A stretch of 64,000 nt of DNA from Hymenobacter jeollabukensis (GCF_005771675.1 NZ_VAJM01000017.1:1-64000); one strand, 5' to 3'; counted from the stretch's first letter, positions 53,241 through 62,065 are shown. A program made the numbers and translations. Notes: generated by a model from the sequence alone, not told the origin.

Positions 53241-54263
53241 TTATCGGCCCTGCGGAGCACCTTGGGGGGCACCGCCGCCGGGCATCATGCCCATAGGCTG
53301 TTGGGGCGGAGCGGCTTTCACGTCCACCAGCTCCACGTCGAAGCGCAGCACGGCATCGGCCGGAATGTCGGCGCCGGCACCGCGCTGGCCGTAGGCCAGG
53401 CTCGACGGAATCAGCAGGATGGCCTTGCTGCCCTTGTTGAGCAGCGGAATGCCCTCGTCCCAGCCCGGAATTACCTGGCCCACGCCGATGGGGAATTCAA
53501 TCGGGCGGCCCTGCTTGGCCGAAGAGTCAAACTCCTTGCCGCTGAGTAGCTTGCCGCTGTAGTTCACCGACACGATCTGGCCCGGGGTAGGCTTAGGGCC
53601 CGAACCCGGCTGGGTGATGACGTAGTAAATGCCCGAAGCCGTTTTCTGGGTCTGCAGGTTATTTTTCTGCGCGTACTCCTGAATGGTCTTGTCGTCCAGG
53701 GGCTTCTGCTTGTCTTCGTGCGCCTTCGCCTTGGCCTGCATGTCCTGCATAGCCTTCTGCTGAGCAGCCATGGCGTCGGCCTGGTTCTGGATGGCATCGA
53801 CCTTCACGAACAGGGTCATCGTGTTGCCGTGCTTCTTGATCTGGGGCGGGGCCGGCTGGCCGGTGGTCTTGATGGAGAGCGAGTCGGCGTTGAAGCGGAA
53901 CACGCCCGAGTCGCCGGGCTGCAGCAGCGAAATAGCCTCTTCCAGGCCGCCCTTGCGGGCTACTTCCTGCAGCGGCACGCGCACCGGGAAGCCCATCTGC
54001 TGCTTGCGCGACTGGAACAGCACCGAGTCCTTGGCCGTGCGGTACTCCACGTGCAGGGCAATGATCTGGCCGACGTTCTTCTTGTAGGCTGCCTCCGCCG
54101 TTTCGGGCTTGATTTCCTTGGCCTTGCCGTCTTTGCCGAAGACTTTGTATTCGATGCCAGACTTGGTCTTGGCGAATTTGGCGTCAGCCGGGTTGCAGGC
54201 ATTCAGCGCAATGGCGCCAGCTACCAGCGCGGCCGGCCACAGAAGAAGAGAGTTACGGAGCAT
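53241..54263 (-). CDS. FKBP-type peptidyl-prolyl isomerase, long lipoprotein form
   Basis: A 340-residue protein with a lipobox-like LNAC after the signal helix. The N-terminal half resembles a second, degenerate FKBP-like region (GIEYKVFGKDGKAKEI, VGQIIALHVEYRTAKDSVLF). A charged coiled-coil stretch follows (MAAQQKAMQDMQAKAKAHED). The C-terminal FKBP domain is complete (VSVNYSGKLLSGKEFDSS, GVGQVIPGWDEGIPLL, SSLAYGQRGAG). A Met/Gly/Pro tail ends the protein. ATG 54263 is chosen because the signal peptide starts there. A TACCTTCG box lies upstream. Confidence 0.88.
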   Translation of the reverse strand: MLRNSLLLWPAALVAGAIALNACNPADAKFAKTKSGIEYKVFGKDGKAKEIKPETAEAAYKKNVGQIIALHVEYRTAKDSVLFQSRKQQMGFPVRVPLQEVARKGGLEEAISLLQPGDSGVFRFNADSLSIKTTGQPAPPQIKKHGNTMTLFVKVDAIQNQADAMAAQQKAMQDMQAKAKAHEDKQKPLDDKTIQEYAQKNNLQTQKTASGIYYVITQPGSGPKPTPGQIVSVNYSGKLLSGKEFDSSAKQGRPIEFPIGVGQVIPGWDEGIPLLNKGSKAILLIPSSLAYGQRGAGADIPADAVLRFDVELVDVKAAPPQQPMGMMPGGGAPQGAPQGR

Positions 54264-54291
54264 GAAAGAAGAAAAGAGAGAAAATGCGGGG

Positions 54292-54299
54292 CGAAGGTA
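54292..54299 (-). promoter_or_regulatory. -7 box of the long FKBP gene
   Basis: On the minus strand this reads TACCTTCG, 28 bases before the ATG and adjacent to the palindrome at 54307-54398. Confidence 0.55.
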
Positions 54300-54306
54300 A
54301 TAGGGT

Positions 54307-54398
54307 AGAAGTGAGACTGTGAGACCTGAGAAGTTAGACGGACATCGTTGAACGATGACGCTTTGTCTCACTTCTCAGGTCTTACCGTCTCATATCTG
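54307..54398. repeat. Low-complexity inverted repeat between nrnA and FKBP
   Basis: Arms of about 35 bases (54307-54339 and 54364-54398) match at roughly 28 positions and are built from GTGAGAC and CTGAGAAG words. A small internal dyad (CATCGTT facing AACGATG) sits at the tip. It ends 2 bases from the DHH gene stop. Confidence 0.75.
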
Positions 54399-54400
54399 AT

Positions 54401-55429
54401 TTACACGGTCAGCGGGGCCGTCACCAGCTGCGCCTGGTAATCGGGCAGCAGGCTCAGGAAGCGCTGCACGGTGGGCTCCAGCGGCTCGTAGCTGATGCCG
54501 CCGGCGGCGTTGTGGTGGCCGCCGCCGTTGAAGTGCCGACGCGAAAACTCGCTGACCGAAAACTCGCCTACCGAGCGGAAGGAAATCTTCACGGCGTTGA
54601 CGCGGTCGATGAGAATGGCGGCAAACACGATGCCCTCGATGCTCAGGGCAAAGTTGACCAGGCCCTCGGTGTCGCCGGTTTTGGAGTGGTACTGCTTCAG
54701 CTCGTCGGCCGTAATGGCAATGTAGGCCGTGTTGTACTCGCGCAGCACCCGCAGCTTGTCCTTGAGCACGAAGCCCAGGAAGCGCAGGCGCTCCTCCGAG
54801 TGCGAGTCGTAGATGCGCCGGTGCACGGCCGAGAGGTTAATGCCCGCGTCGAGCAGTTCGGCAATGATCATGTGCACGTTGCGCGAGGTGCTCGGATGCC
54901 GGAACGAGCCCGTATCAGTCATGATGCCCGCGTAGAGGCACTCCCCGATTTCGGGCGTAATCAGCGCCTGGTCGCCCAGGTCGCGGATGATTTCGAACAC
55001 CAGTTCGGCCGTAGCCGCCGCCGACGGGAAGGAAAACGCAATGTCGGCGAAGGGCTCGGGCTGCTCATGGTGGTCGATGAGCACCTTGGTGGCGTGGGAG
55101 GCGCGCACGTACTCGCCCAGCTCGTGGATGCGGCTCAGGGCCGAGAAATCCAGGCAGAACAGCACGTCCGACTCCCGCAGGATGTCCTGGATGCGCCGGT
55201 CGTTGCGGCCGGGCTCGAATACCACCACGTCCTCGTTGCCGGGCATCCAGCTCAGGAAGTCGGGGTAGTCCGATGGGGTAACCACCGTCACGTGGTGGCC
55301 CTTTTTGCGCAGGTAGCCCGCCAGGCCCAGCGACGAGCCCAGGGCGTCGGCGTCGGGTTTGTGGTGGGTGGTGATGAAAATGCGCCGAGGCTCCCGTAGA
55401 AGCTCTTTCAGCGCCGTGACGTCGTGCAT
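54401..55429 (-). CDS. nrnA: DHH-family phosphoesterase, NrnA-like
   Basis: A 342-residue DHH/DHHA1 protein. Metal-binding motifs: FITTHHKPDADALGSSLGL, LFCLDFSALSRI, VLIDHHEQPEPFA and GIMTDTGSFRH. The DHHA1 domain ends SEFSRRHFNGGGHHNAAGG. Such proteins degrade nanoRNAs, and some also hydrolyse pAp or cyclic dinucleotide products. Which activity applies here is not decidable. ATG 55429 is chosen over 55483 because the fold begins just after MHDVTALKELL. Confidence 0.9.
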   Translation of the reverse strand: MHDVTALKELLREPRRIFITTHHKPDADALGSSLGLAGYLRKKGHHVTVVTPSDYPDFLSWMPGNEDVVVFEPGRNDRRIQDILRESDVLFCLDFSALSRIHELGEYVRASHATKVLIDHHEQPEPFADIAFSFPSAAATAELVFEIIRDLGDQALITPEIGECLYAGIMTDTGSFRHPSTSRNVHMIIAELLDAGINLSAVHRRIYDSHSEERLRFLGFVLKDKLRVLREYNTAYIAITADELKQYHSKTGDTEGLVNFALSIEGIVFAAILIDRVNAVKISFRSVGEFSVSEFSRRHFNGGGHHNAAGGISYEPLEPTVQRFLSLLPDYQAQLVTAPLTV

Positions 55430-55603
55430 TGTCGGCTGATAGGTGACTGACTTTGCGGCCCTTACCGGGATGCAAGGGGGCAAATTTCGCGAACAATTCC
55501 CAAACTTGTTCTCGGGCTCAACATCGGGGCGCGGCTTTTCGGTTCGTCAATGCCGCAATACGTGCCCACTACCCCTTTCTGCTCGTGCCAAGGGAGTAAT
55601 AAA

Positions 55604-55632
55604 AAGCCCGGCCACTACCAGCGGCCGGGCTT
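55604..55632 (-). terminator. Intrinsic terminator of the NAD(P)-binding protein gene
   Basis: A perfect 10-bp stem (AAGCCCGGCC with its complement) is followed by CTTTTTATT on the minus strand, 22 bases beyond the stop. Nothing else is recognised in 55430-55654. Confidence 0.82.
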
Positions 55633-55654
55633 GTACAAGGCACCCCCCGGCGCG

Positions 55655-56308
55655 CTACGCGCCGCCGCTGGCAACAAACGGCGCCTGCCGGCTGTAGGCG
55701 GCGCTGTCCAGCTGCCCGACGAGAAAATCGGCCAGGTCGACGGCCGTAATCTGCGGCCCCGGCAACTGGGTCAGGCTAACGCCCACGTGGCCGGTCGGCG
55801 GCGCGTCCACGACGCGCGGTAACCGTATGCAGGTCCAATTCAGCGAGGAACTGCTCGTCAGTAATTCCCGCTCCCGGCGCCGGTCGGCCACGAAGGCGGG
55901 AAACTGGTCCGCCATATACGCTGCCGCTTGCCGCGTAGCCGGGTCGGGCTGCGCTTGGCCGGTATCGTAGAGCGAAGTCACCGTCACGTAGCGTCCGATG
56001 CGCTGCTCGTGGAGCAGCGGCAGCAGCAACGCCGTCACGGCGCCGATGATGGGGGTGGGCGCCTCGCGCGGGGTGCCCAGCGTGCTGATGAGGGCCTGAC
56101 TGCCCCGCAGCAACTGCCGAAGGGCCGCCGGGTCGCGGGCGTCGCCGGCCACCACCGCAAGCCGTTCGTGGGTGAGGGAAAATTGGTCGGGGTGGCGGAG
56201 CAGGGCCTGGACGTGGTAGCCCAGGTGCAGAGCCCGCTCGACGACGGGCCGGCCGATACGGCCGGCACCACCCAGCACGGCCACGGTAAAAATTGAATAG
56301 GGAAGCAT
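55655..56308 (-). CDS. NAD(P)-binding NmrA/SDR-like protein
   Basis: A 217-residue Rossmann-fold protein of the atypical SDR type. The dinucleotide motif is VAVLGGAGRIGRPVVERAL, then VQALLRHPDQFSL, AVVAGDARDPAALRQLL and ALISTLGTPREAP. The later RYVTVTSLYDTGQAQ lacks the classic YxxxK. It may bind NADPH for reduction or sensing; no substrate is evident. ATG 56308 starts directly before the first beta strand. Confidence 0.8.
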   Translation of the reverse strand: MLPYSIFTVAVLGGAGRIGRPVVERALHLGYHVQALLRHPDQFSLTHERLAVVAGDARDPAALRQLLRGSQALISTLGTPREAPTPIIGAVTALLLPLLHEQRIGRYVTVTSLYDTGQAQPDPATRQAAAYMADQFPAFVADRRRERELLTSSSSLNWTCIRLPRVVDAPPTGHVGVSLTQLPGPQITAVDLADFLVGQLDSAAYSRQAPFVASGGA

Positions 56309-56592
56309 GACAAACTCGGGAATGAGCCGGGCAGCGAGGCCAGGCCGGCTGCCAACGGCGTTGGCCAGAAAGAAAAGGGAGGGGCATAGCAAGGCCCAGC
56401 GCCGGATGATGGCCGGCGCAAACTGTTCGGGCCGGACGGCTGCAAAAGGGCCGGGCGAACAGCGTGGAGAATATGGCTACCCGAGTTTGATAAGGGCAAT
56501 ATAGCGGCCAACCAGATTACTTGCGGCATTCCTTCGGGCGCGGCACGGGCTGATTATCTACTACTCACCCGCTTATTCCCGGCATAAACTTC

Positions 56593-56600
56593 TACTTTTG
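56593..56600 (+). promoter_or_regulatory. -7 promoter box of ndk
   Basis: TACTTTTG matches TAnnTTTG perfectly, 68 bases before the ATG. The 360-base divergent gap 56309-56668 otherwise shows no gene. Confidence 0.65.
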
Positions 56601-56668
56601 CGCCCGCAAAACGACATTCTTCCCGCCGGCGGCTCGGCCACCGGCTTAACCCTAATTTTTCCCCAGAC

Positions 56669-57088
56669 ATGGCAACGAACCGCACGTTCACGATGATCAA
56701 GCCCGACGCGACCCAGGAAAACCACATCGGTGGCATCCTGAACATGATCGAGGCCGGTGGCTTCCGCATCGTAGCGCTGAAGAAAACCCTGCTGACGGCC
56801 GAGCGCGCCGGCGAATTCTACGCCGTGCACAAGGAGCGCCCCTTCTACGGCGACCTGGTGAAGTACATGTCGTCGGGCCCCATCGTGGCGGCCATCCTGG
56901 AGAAGGACAACGCCGTGGCTGACTTCCGCACCCTGATCGGCGCTACCAACCCGACCCAGGCTGAGGAAGGCACCATCCGCAAAAAGTACGCGAAGAGCAT
57001 CGAAGCCAACGCCGTGCACGGCTCCGACTCCGACGAAAACGCCCAGATCGAAGGCAACTTCTTCTTCGGCGCGAACGAGCAGTTCTAG
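56669..57088 (+). CDS. ndk: Nucleoside diphosphate kinase
   Basis: A 139-residue NDK that transfers phosphate between NTPs and NDPs. Signatures: [57 protein letters not shown] and the catalytic His in [13 protein letters not shown]. Length and the C-terminal FFFGANEQF match Bacteroidota enzymes. It is transcribed alone, between its own promoter and a strong terminator. Confidence 0.97.
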   Translation: MATNRTFTMIKPDATQENHIGGILNMIEAGGFRIVALKKTLLTAERAGEFYAVHKERPFYGDLVKYMSSGPIVAAILEKDNAVADFRTLIGATNPTQAEEGTIRKKYAKSIEANAVHGSDSDENAQIEGNFFFGANEQF

Positions 57089-57147
57089 TTTCCAGAAGCT
57101 AGATCATCAAGCGCTGGAATTTCTGACGCTGATTTCCTAAATTCGGC

Positions 57148-57184
57148 AAAAAAGCCGCTCTGCCTGGTGCAGAGCGGCTTTTTT
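57148..57184. terminator. Intrinsic terminator of ndk, possibly bidirectional
   Basis: A perfect 16-bp stem with A and T tracts on either side closes a CTGGT loop, between ndk (+) and the convergent AAA ATPase gene (-). Confidence 0.92.
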
Positions 57185-57232
57185 GTTGTGCTGGTTTTAT
57201 ACTGAAAATATACCAGGTTTATACTGCAGAGT

Positions 57233-58357
57233 TTAGCCCTTGGTGCCAAAACCGATACGTTTGGGTGCCTTGCCTACCTCAAATTCTTGCTCCTCGCGGT
57301 TGTAGATATCGGCCAGGGCGGTGGGCTCGTCCAGCGGATTGGTGTGGCCGAGGCTGGTGGCCAGGGCCTGGGCCTTGGGCTGGGTGAGCGGCTCAAAGTG
57401 GTAGGCCGCAATCAGCCGGCCCTTGCGCAGCAGCGCGCTGTCGATGCGGGAGAGGTCGGTGTTGAAGGTGCACACGATCTGGATGTGGAAGCAGTCGGCC
57501 AGCAGCCCGTCGGACAGATTCAGCAGGTTGCTAACGGCGCTGGGGCCGCCGCCAGAGGCGTCGCGCTTGGTTAGCAACGCTTCCGCGTCCTCGATGATGA
57601 GGATGGAGTTGGTGTTGTCGTGGAGCAGGTTGATAAACTCCGGGTCGGCAATGCGGGCCGCCAGGTTGGGCGGAATGAAGAGCTTGGGCTTGTCGGTCTG
57701 CCCGCAGAGGTGGCGGATGTAGCTGGTTTTGCCGGTGCCGGGGGGGCCGTGCAGAATGACGATGCCCTTGTCCTGGGGCTGCTGCAGGCGCCGCACGATG
57801 GTGTCGTGGGCCGGCAGCAGGTCATCGTTGTAGTGCGTGCTCAGGTCCAACTCGGGAATGTTGATGTCGAGCGGGGTAAACTCCAGGTCATTGAAGGCCA
57901 GGCGCAGCACGTGGATGCGCTGCCGCTCCTGCTGCCCGGTTTCGAGGTGGGTGGTGAGCAGCTCTTGCAGCGCGGCCAGCTCGGCGGCCTCGGTGGCGGG
58001 CGAGTAAAACACCTGCACGCCCCGCTCGGCGTAGGGGCCGTGGTCGGTGAGCAGGATCAGCAGGTGCGGGGCCAGCAGCAGGGCCCAGAGGTTCAGCTCG
58101 GGCTCCTTGCCTACTTTCTCCACGTACACCGAGTGCGCCACGGTGGCCCGTTCCAGGTCGTAGCGGGCGGCCAGGGCGGTGAGCACGGCGGTGCGCGCCT
58201 CGAGGTTGGAAAGCTGGTACATCAGCTTGCGCGGCACCACCCCGAAGGTCTGGTGAAACCAGGCCACGGGCAGGAAGTAGTGCGTCTTGTCGTAGGTGCT
58301 CGACAGGTCGGGAGCGGATGATAAGGCCGTAGGAATGGTGGGTACGGGTGGCATCAT
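57233..58357 (-). CDS. AAA-family ATPase with unknown N-terminal domain
   Basis: A 374-residue single-AAA protein. The N-terminal 180 residues carry no motif I recognise (YFLPVAWFHQTFGVVPRKLM, LFLLAPHLLILLTDHGPYAE-like). The AAA domain has Walker A VILHGPPGTGKTSYIRHLC (about residue 203), Walker B ILIIEDAEALLTKRD (about 252), sensor 1 IVCTFNTDLSRID and the arginine region LLRKGRLIAAYHFEPL. The AAA core recalls BCS1/ClpX-like remodelers. It has no operon partner except possibly the MFS gene upstream, from which a terminator separates it. Confidence 0.8.
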   Translation of the reverse strand: MMPPVPTIPTALSSAPDLSSTYDKTHYFLPVAWFHQTFGVVPRKLMYQLSNLEARTAVLTALAARYDLERATVAHSVYVEKVGKEPELNLWALLLAPHLLILLTDHGPYAERGVQVFYSPATEAAELAALQELLTTHLETGQQERQRIHVLRLAFNDLEFTPLDINIPELDLSTHYNDDLLPAHDTIVRRLQQPQDKGIVILHGPPGTGKTSYIRHLCGQTDKPKLFIPPNLAARIADPEFINLLHDNTNSILIIEDAEALLTKRDASGGGPSAVSNLLNLSDGLLADCFHIQIVCTFNTDLSRIDSALLRKGRLIAAYHFEPLTQPKAQALATSLGHTNPLDEPTALADIYNREEQEFEVGKAPKRIGFGTKG

Positions 58358-58381
58358 AGGCTATAAAGAAACGGAAAAAAC

Positions 58382-58430
58382 GGCCGCGCCGCCGGCTGCC
58401 GCGCGTTTGGCGGCAACCGGCGGCGCGGTT
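58382..58430 (-). terminator. Intrinsic terminator of the MFS gene
   Basis: A 19-base GC-rich stem (58382-58400 with 58412-58430, about 16 matched) is followed on the minus strand by CCGTTTTTTCC, 24 bases beyond the stop. It partly overlaps the leader of the AAA ATPase gene. Confidence 0.82.
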
Positions 58431-58453
58431 GAGGTTGGGGTTCAGGTGGGCGT

Positions 58454-59743
58454 TTAGGCCTGCTCCACCGACAGCAGCGGCTCGGGGTGCTCGGCCTGCG
58501 CCACTTCCTGCGGGGTGTGCTTGTGGCGGAACAGGATGACGAAGAGCACGGCAATAACCAGCGCGTAGGCGGCAAAGGCCAGCCAGATGCCGTGCCAGTC
58601 CTTGGTCACGCCATCGGCGGCGGTGAAGTACCGCTCGATGACCAGGCCGCTGATGGAGCTGCCGAGCACGGCGCCGAAGCCGTTGGTCATCATCATGAAC
58701 AAACCCTGGGCCGAGGCGCGGATGCTGGGGGCCGTCTGCGTCTCCACGAACAGGGAGCCGGAGATGTTGAAGAAGTCGAACGCCATGCCGTAGACGATGC
58801 AGGAAAGGATGATCATCCACAGCCCGCCGCCGGGGTTGCCGTAGGCGAACAGGCCGAAGCGCAGCACCCAGGCAATCATGCTGAAGAGCATCACCTGCTT
58901 GATGCCGAAGCGGCGCAGGAAGAAGGGGATGGCCAGGATGAACAGCGTCTCGGAAATCTGCGAGATGGACATGATGATGGCCGGGTATTGCACGGCCAGC
59001 GTGTCCTGGTAAGCCGGCACGTTGGCAAAATCGTGCAGGAAAGTGTCGCCGTAGGCATTGGTGAGCTGCAGGGCGGCGCCGAGCAGCAGGGCGAACAGGA
59101 AGAAGGTCAGCATCTTCGTGTCGCGCAGCAGGGCGAAGGACTTCAGGCCCAGCACGTCGACCAGGGAGCGGCTGGGCGTGTCGCGCGCGGTGGGCGGGCA
59201 CTTGGGCAGGGTGAAGGAGTAGAAGCCCAGCAGGAAGGCCGCGCCGGCCGCCACGTAGAACTGGCTGGCCGATTTCTCGATGCCCAGCAGGCTCACCGTC
59301 CACATGGCCACGATGAAGCCGATGGTGCCCCATACGCGGATGGGCGGGTAATCCTTGACCACGTCGAGGCCCTCGCGCTTGAGCACCGAGTACGACACGG
59401 CAATGCTGAGGGCCAGAGTGGGCATGTAGAAAATCATGTTCAGCAGAATCACCCAGAAGAACATGCTCGGGTCGTTGACCAGCGGGATGGTCAGCAGCAC
59501 GATGCCGCCCAGGATGTGCAGCGCGCCGTAGAGCTTCTCGGCATTCACCCACTTATCGGCCACGATGCCCATGAGCGAGGGCATGAAGATGGACGCAATG
59601 CCCATGGTGGAGAAGATGGCCCCGAACTGCGCCCCCGACCACTGCTTGGTCTGAAACCAGTACGCGCCGATGGTTATCAGCCACGAGCCCCAGATGAAAA
59701 ACTGAAGGAAGCTCAGGATGGTAAGACGCAGCTTAGTACTCAT
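58454..59743 (-). CDS. MFS transporter, nucleoside permease (NupG/XapB)-like
   Basis: A 429-residue twelve-helix transporter. MSTKLRLTILSFLQFFIWGSW, with WLITIGAYWF and FMPSLMGIVADKWVNAEKL, matches the nucleoside:H+ symporter subfamily. VRVWGTIGFIVAMW-like (PPIRVWGTIGFIVAMW) and FFNISGSLFVETQ are also typical. It probably imports nucleosides, which would feed salvage enzymes such as Tdk, though no neighbour confirms it. A promoter-like box lies upstream. Confidence 0.83.
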   Translation of the reverse strand: MSTKLRLTILSFLQFFIWGSWLITIGAYWFQTKQWSGAQFGAIFSTMGIASIFMPSLMGIVADKWVNAEKLYGALHILGGIVLLTIPLVNDPSMFFWVILLNMIFYMPTLALSIAVSYSVLKREGLDVVKDYPPIRVWGTIGFIVAMWTVSLLGIEKSASQFYVAAGAAFLLGFYSFTLPKCPPTARDTPSRSLVDVLGLKSFALLRDTKMLTFFLFALLLGAALQLTNAYGDTFLHDFANVPAYQDTLAVQYPAIIMSISQISETLFILAIPFFLRRFGIKQVMLFSMIAWVLRFGLFAYGNPGGGLWMIILSCIVYGMAFDFFNISGSLFVETQTAPSIRASAQGLFMMMTNGFGAVLGSSISGLVIERYFTAADGVTKDWHGIWLAFAAYALVIAVLFVILFRHKHTPQEVAQAEHPEPLLSVEQA

Positions 59744-59783
59744 GCAAGTGGGAGGGAAAGGGGGAAGGGAACAGTTTAGCCCC

Positions 59784-59791
59784 TAAAGATA
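59784..59791 (-). promoter_or_regulatory. Promoter of the MFS gene
   Basis: On the minus strand, TATCTTTA (one mismatch from TAnnTTTG) is preceded by TTTG at a spacing of 17 bases. The ATG is 40 bases downstream. Confidence 0.55.
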
Positions 59792-59914
59792 CAAGAAATC
59801 CGACGTGGCAAACGGGCGGTGATGCAGCCTGCCGCCGCCGGAAAAAAGGCACTGACGGGGCGTAGAGGATGATTGCCCTGCCGTACTTTCACTGCCTCCC
59901 AACTCCCTGCGCCC

Positions 59915-60754
59915 ATGAGCCCCCTCGCTGCCGCCAGCCACCCGGCCCCCGCCACCGCCCCCGGCCAGTCGCTCGGGCGCACCATCCTCACGGCGCTGTG
60001 CGCCTACACCGCGGCCTTCCTGCTCACCACGCTACTGCACGAGCTGGCCCACGCCGTGGTGGGCAAGCTGCTGGGCACGATGCCGGTGCTCTACAACTCC
60101 CACGTGGATGGCCGCAACGAGCAGGTGCCGGCCGCCACCACGCTGGCGGTGGCCCTGGCCGGGCCGCTGTTCAGCCTACTGCAGGGCGCGGTGCTGCTGG
60201 CCCTGGCCCGCCGCGACCGGGGCAGCGGCTTTGGCAGCCTCACGCTGCTGTTTCTGGCCGTGTTCGGGCTGATCAACTTCCTGGGCTACGTGATGACCAG
60301 CCCCTTCGTGCCCTACGGCGACCTGGGCAAGGCCGTGGTGCTGCTGGGCCTGCCCCAGTGGGCGGCGCTGGTGGCGGCGGTGGTTTCGGCGGCGCTGCTG
60401 GCCTGGGTGATTCGGGGCACCGGGCCGCTGTTTCTGCGCTTCGTGCCGGCGGCGGCGCAGCCGGTGCTGGCCGAGCGGGGCCGCTACGTGCGCGGCCTGC
60501 TGCTCTGGCCCTGGCTGCTGGGCTCGATTATCATCACCGCCCTGGCCTGGCCGCTGCCCACGCTGCTGAGCCTGATTTATCCGCCCATGAGCAGCATGGT
60601 GCTGGGAGCGGCCTGGGGCGGGGCCATGCGGGCCGCCACGTCGCCCCAGGCGGCCACGGCGCCGCTGCTGCCCCGGCAGCTGGGCCTGGCCCTCGGGGCG
60701 CTGCTGGTGACGGCGGCCGTGTTCTGGGGCCTGCGCTGGGGCGTGGCGCTGTAG
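59915..60754 (+). CDS. Membrane protein with HELAH metalloprotease-like motif
   Basis: A 279-residue polytopic protein. After a polar, Ala/Pro-rich start, the first helix contains TTLLHELAHAVVGKLLGTMP, an HExxH motif in a membrane setting as in M50 peptidases and their relatives. Further helices include LAGPLFSLLQGAVLLALA and FLAVFGLINFLGYVM. A partner NPDG/LDG motif is not evident, so the protein may bind metal without site-2 protease activity. ATG 59915 is the first Met giving this topology. Confidence 0.72.
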   Translation: MSPLAAASHPAPATAPGQSLGRTILTALCAYTAAFLLTTLLHELAHAVVGKLLGTMPVLYNSHVDGRNEQVPAATTLAVALAGPLFSLLQGAVLLALARRDRGSGFGSLTLLFLAVFGLINFLGYVMTSPFVPYGDLGKAVVLLGLPQWAALVAAVVSAALLAWVIRGTGPLFLRFVPAAAQPVLAERGRYVRGLLLWPWLLGSIIITALAWPLPTLLSLIYPPMSSMVLGAAWGGAMRAATSPQAATAPLLPRQLGLALGALLVTAAVFWGLRWGVAL

Positions 60755-60768
60755 CGGCGGGCACAAAA

Positions 60769-60796
60769 AAGCCCCGCACGGTGTCGTGCGGGGCTT
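60769..60796. terminator. Bidirectional terminator
   Basis: A perfect 12-bp stem (AAGCCCCGCACG with its complement) closes a GTGT loop. An A6 tract on the left and CTT on the right make it stronger for the minus-strand superoxide dismutase gene. Confidence 0.82.
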
Positions 60797-60819
60797 CTGT
60801 AGATGGCGTGGTCCGGAGC

Positions 60820-61434
60820 CTAGGCGGCCGAGGTGCCGGCGAAGCGGCGGTTCACTTCGTCCCAGTTGATCAGGTTGTAGAAAGCCTGAATGTAGTCGGG
60901 GCGGCGGTTCTGGTAGTGCAGGTAGTAGGCGTGCTCCCACACGTCGAGGCCCAGCAGCGGGGTGCCTTTGCAGCCCGAGTCGGGCATCAGCGGGTTGTCC
61001 TGGTTGGGGGTGGAGCAGATCTGCAGGTTGCCGTCCGACATCTTGCACAGCCAGGCCCAGCCCGAGCCGAAGCGGGTGGTGGCGGCCTTGGTGAATTCTT
61101 CCTTGAATTTGTCGTAGCCGCCGAAGGTCTTCTGGATGGCCTCGGCTACGGCGCCGGTGGGCTCCCCGCCGCCGTTGGGCGAGAGGATGGTCCAGAACAG
61201 GGAGTGGTTCCAGTGGCCGCCGCCGTTGTTGCGCACGGCGGGGGGCGCCGTGGCCACCAGCAGCATGATTTCTTCCAGCGACTTGCCTTCCAGGTCGGTG
61301 CCGGCAATGGCGTTGTTGAGGTTGGTCACGTACGCCTGGTGGTGCTTGGTGTGGTGGATTTCCATCGTCTTCGCGTCGATGTGGGGCTCCAGGGCGTCGT
61401 AGGCGTAAGGCAGGGCTGGCAGTTCGAAGGCCAT
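60820..61434 (-). CDS. Superoxide dismutase, Fe/Mn family
   Basis: A 204-residue cytoplasmic SOD. Metal ligands are the His in [13 protein letters not shown], the His in [10 protein letters not shown], and the Asp and His in [14 protein letters not shown]. The [16 protein letters not shown] and [10 protein letters not shown] blocks confirm the family. Fe versus Mn use cannot be assigned safely. ATG 61434 is chosen because the mature fold begins [18 protein letters not shown] -7 box 141 bases upstream implies a long leader. Confidence 0.94.
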   Translation of the reverse strand: MAFELPALPYAYDALEPHIDAKTMEIHHTKHHQAYVTNLNNAIAGTDLEGKSLEEIMLLVATAPPAVRNNGGGHWNHSLFWTILSPNGGGEPTGAVAEAIQKTFGGYDKFKEEFTKAATTRFGSGWAWLCKMSDGNLQICSTPNQDNPLMPDSGCKGTPLLGLDVWEHAYYLHYQNRRPDYIQAFYNLINWDEVNRRFAGTSAA

Positions 61435-61575
61435 AGTGTGAGGGGGTGAGGAAGGGTGATAAGATGGTTGGCAAGCCCGCCGGACCACCGGTATTGGTCC
61501 GTGGGGTGTGCGGGCCCGCCGAGATGCTAACCGGCGAAGCCCGGCGCGGGTTACAAAATAATCCTACGCCGGCGC

Positions 61576-61583
61576 CAAAAGTA
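61576..61583 (-). promoter_or_regulatory. -7 box upstream of superoxide dismutase
   Basis: On the minus strand this reads TACTTTTG, a perfect TAnnTTTG match just beyond the tadA stop. It would give a leader of about 135 bases. Confidence 0.55.
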
Positions 61584-61584
61584 G

Positions 61585-62043
61585 CTATTTCCGCCGCTCG
61601 GCAAAGAAGCGCTGCATCAGGGCGGCGCATTCGGCGGCCAGCACGCCCTGCACCACCTGGCAGCGCGGGTGCAGCAGCTGGCCGTGGCGGGAGTAGCCCA
61701 CCTTGGGCTCGGGCGTGCCGTACACCACCCGCGGCACCTGGGCCCAGGCCGCGGCCCCGGCGCACATCACGCAGGGCTCCACCGTCACGTACAGGGTGCA
61801 GTCGTGCAGGTACTTGTTGCCGACGAAGTTGGCCGCCGCCGTCAGGGCCAGCATTTCGGCGTGGGCCGTCACGTCGCGCAGCTGCTCGGTCTGATTGTGT
61901 CCCCGCCCGATGATCTGGCCCGTGGCCGTGAAGGCCACCACCGCCCCGATGGGAATTTCGCCGGCCGCGTAGGCCCGCTCGGCCTCGCGCAGGGCCTGGC
62001 GCATGAGTTGTTCGTGGATGGCGGAAGGAGTAGAGCGCTGCAC
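61585..62043 (-). CDS. tadA: Nucleoside/tRNA adenosine deaminase (TadA-like)
   Basis: A 152-residue zinc deaminase. The catalytic motif is VTAHAEMLALTAAAN with the ligand pair VTVEPCVMCAGAAA. DEVPVGAV-type residues appear as GEIPIGAVVAF and the substrate-facing HNQTEQLRD is present, as in TadA, which converts A34 to inosine in tRNA-Arg. Guanine deaminase-like relatives are the alternative. Its promoter lies next to the 42-bp repeat array. Confidence 0.86.
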   Translation of the reverse strand: MQRSTPSAIHEQLMRQALREAERAYAAGEIPIGAVVAFTATGQIIGRGHNQTEQLRDVTAHAEMLALTAAANFVGNKYLHDCTLYVTVEPCVMCAGAAAWAQVPRVVYGTPEPKVGYSRHGQLLHPRCQVVQGVLAAECAALMQRFFAERRK

Positions 62044-62065
62044 GGAAAGGCGGTGGTACCGGCCA

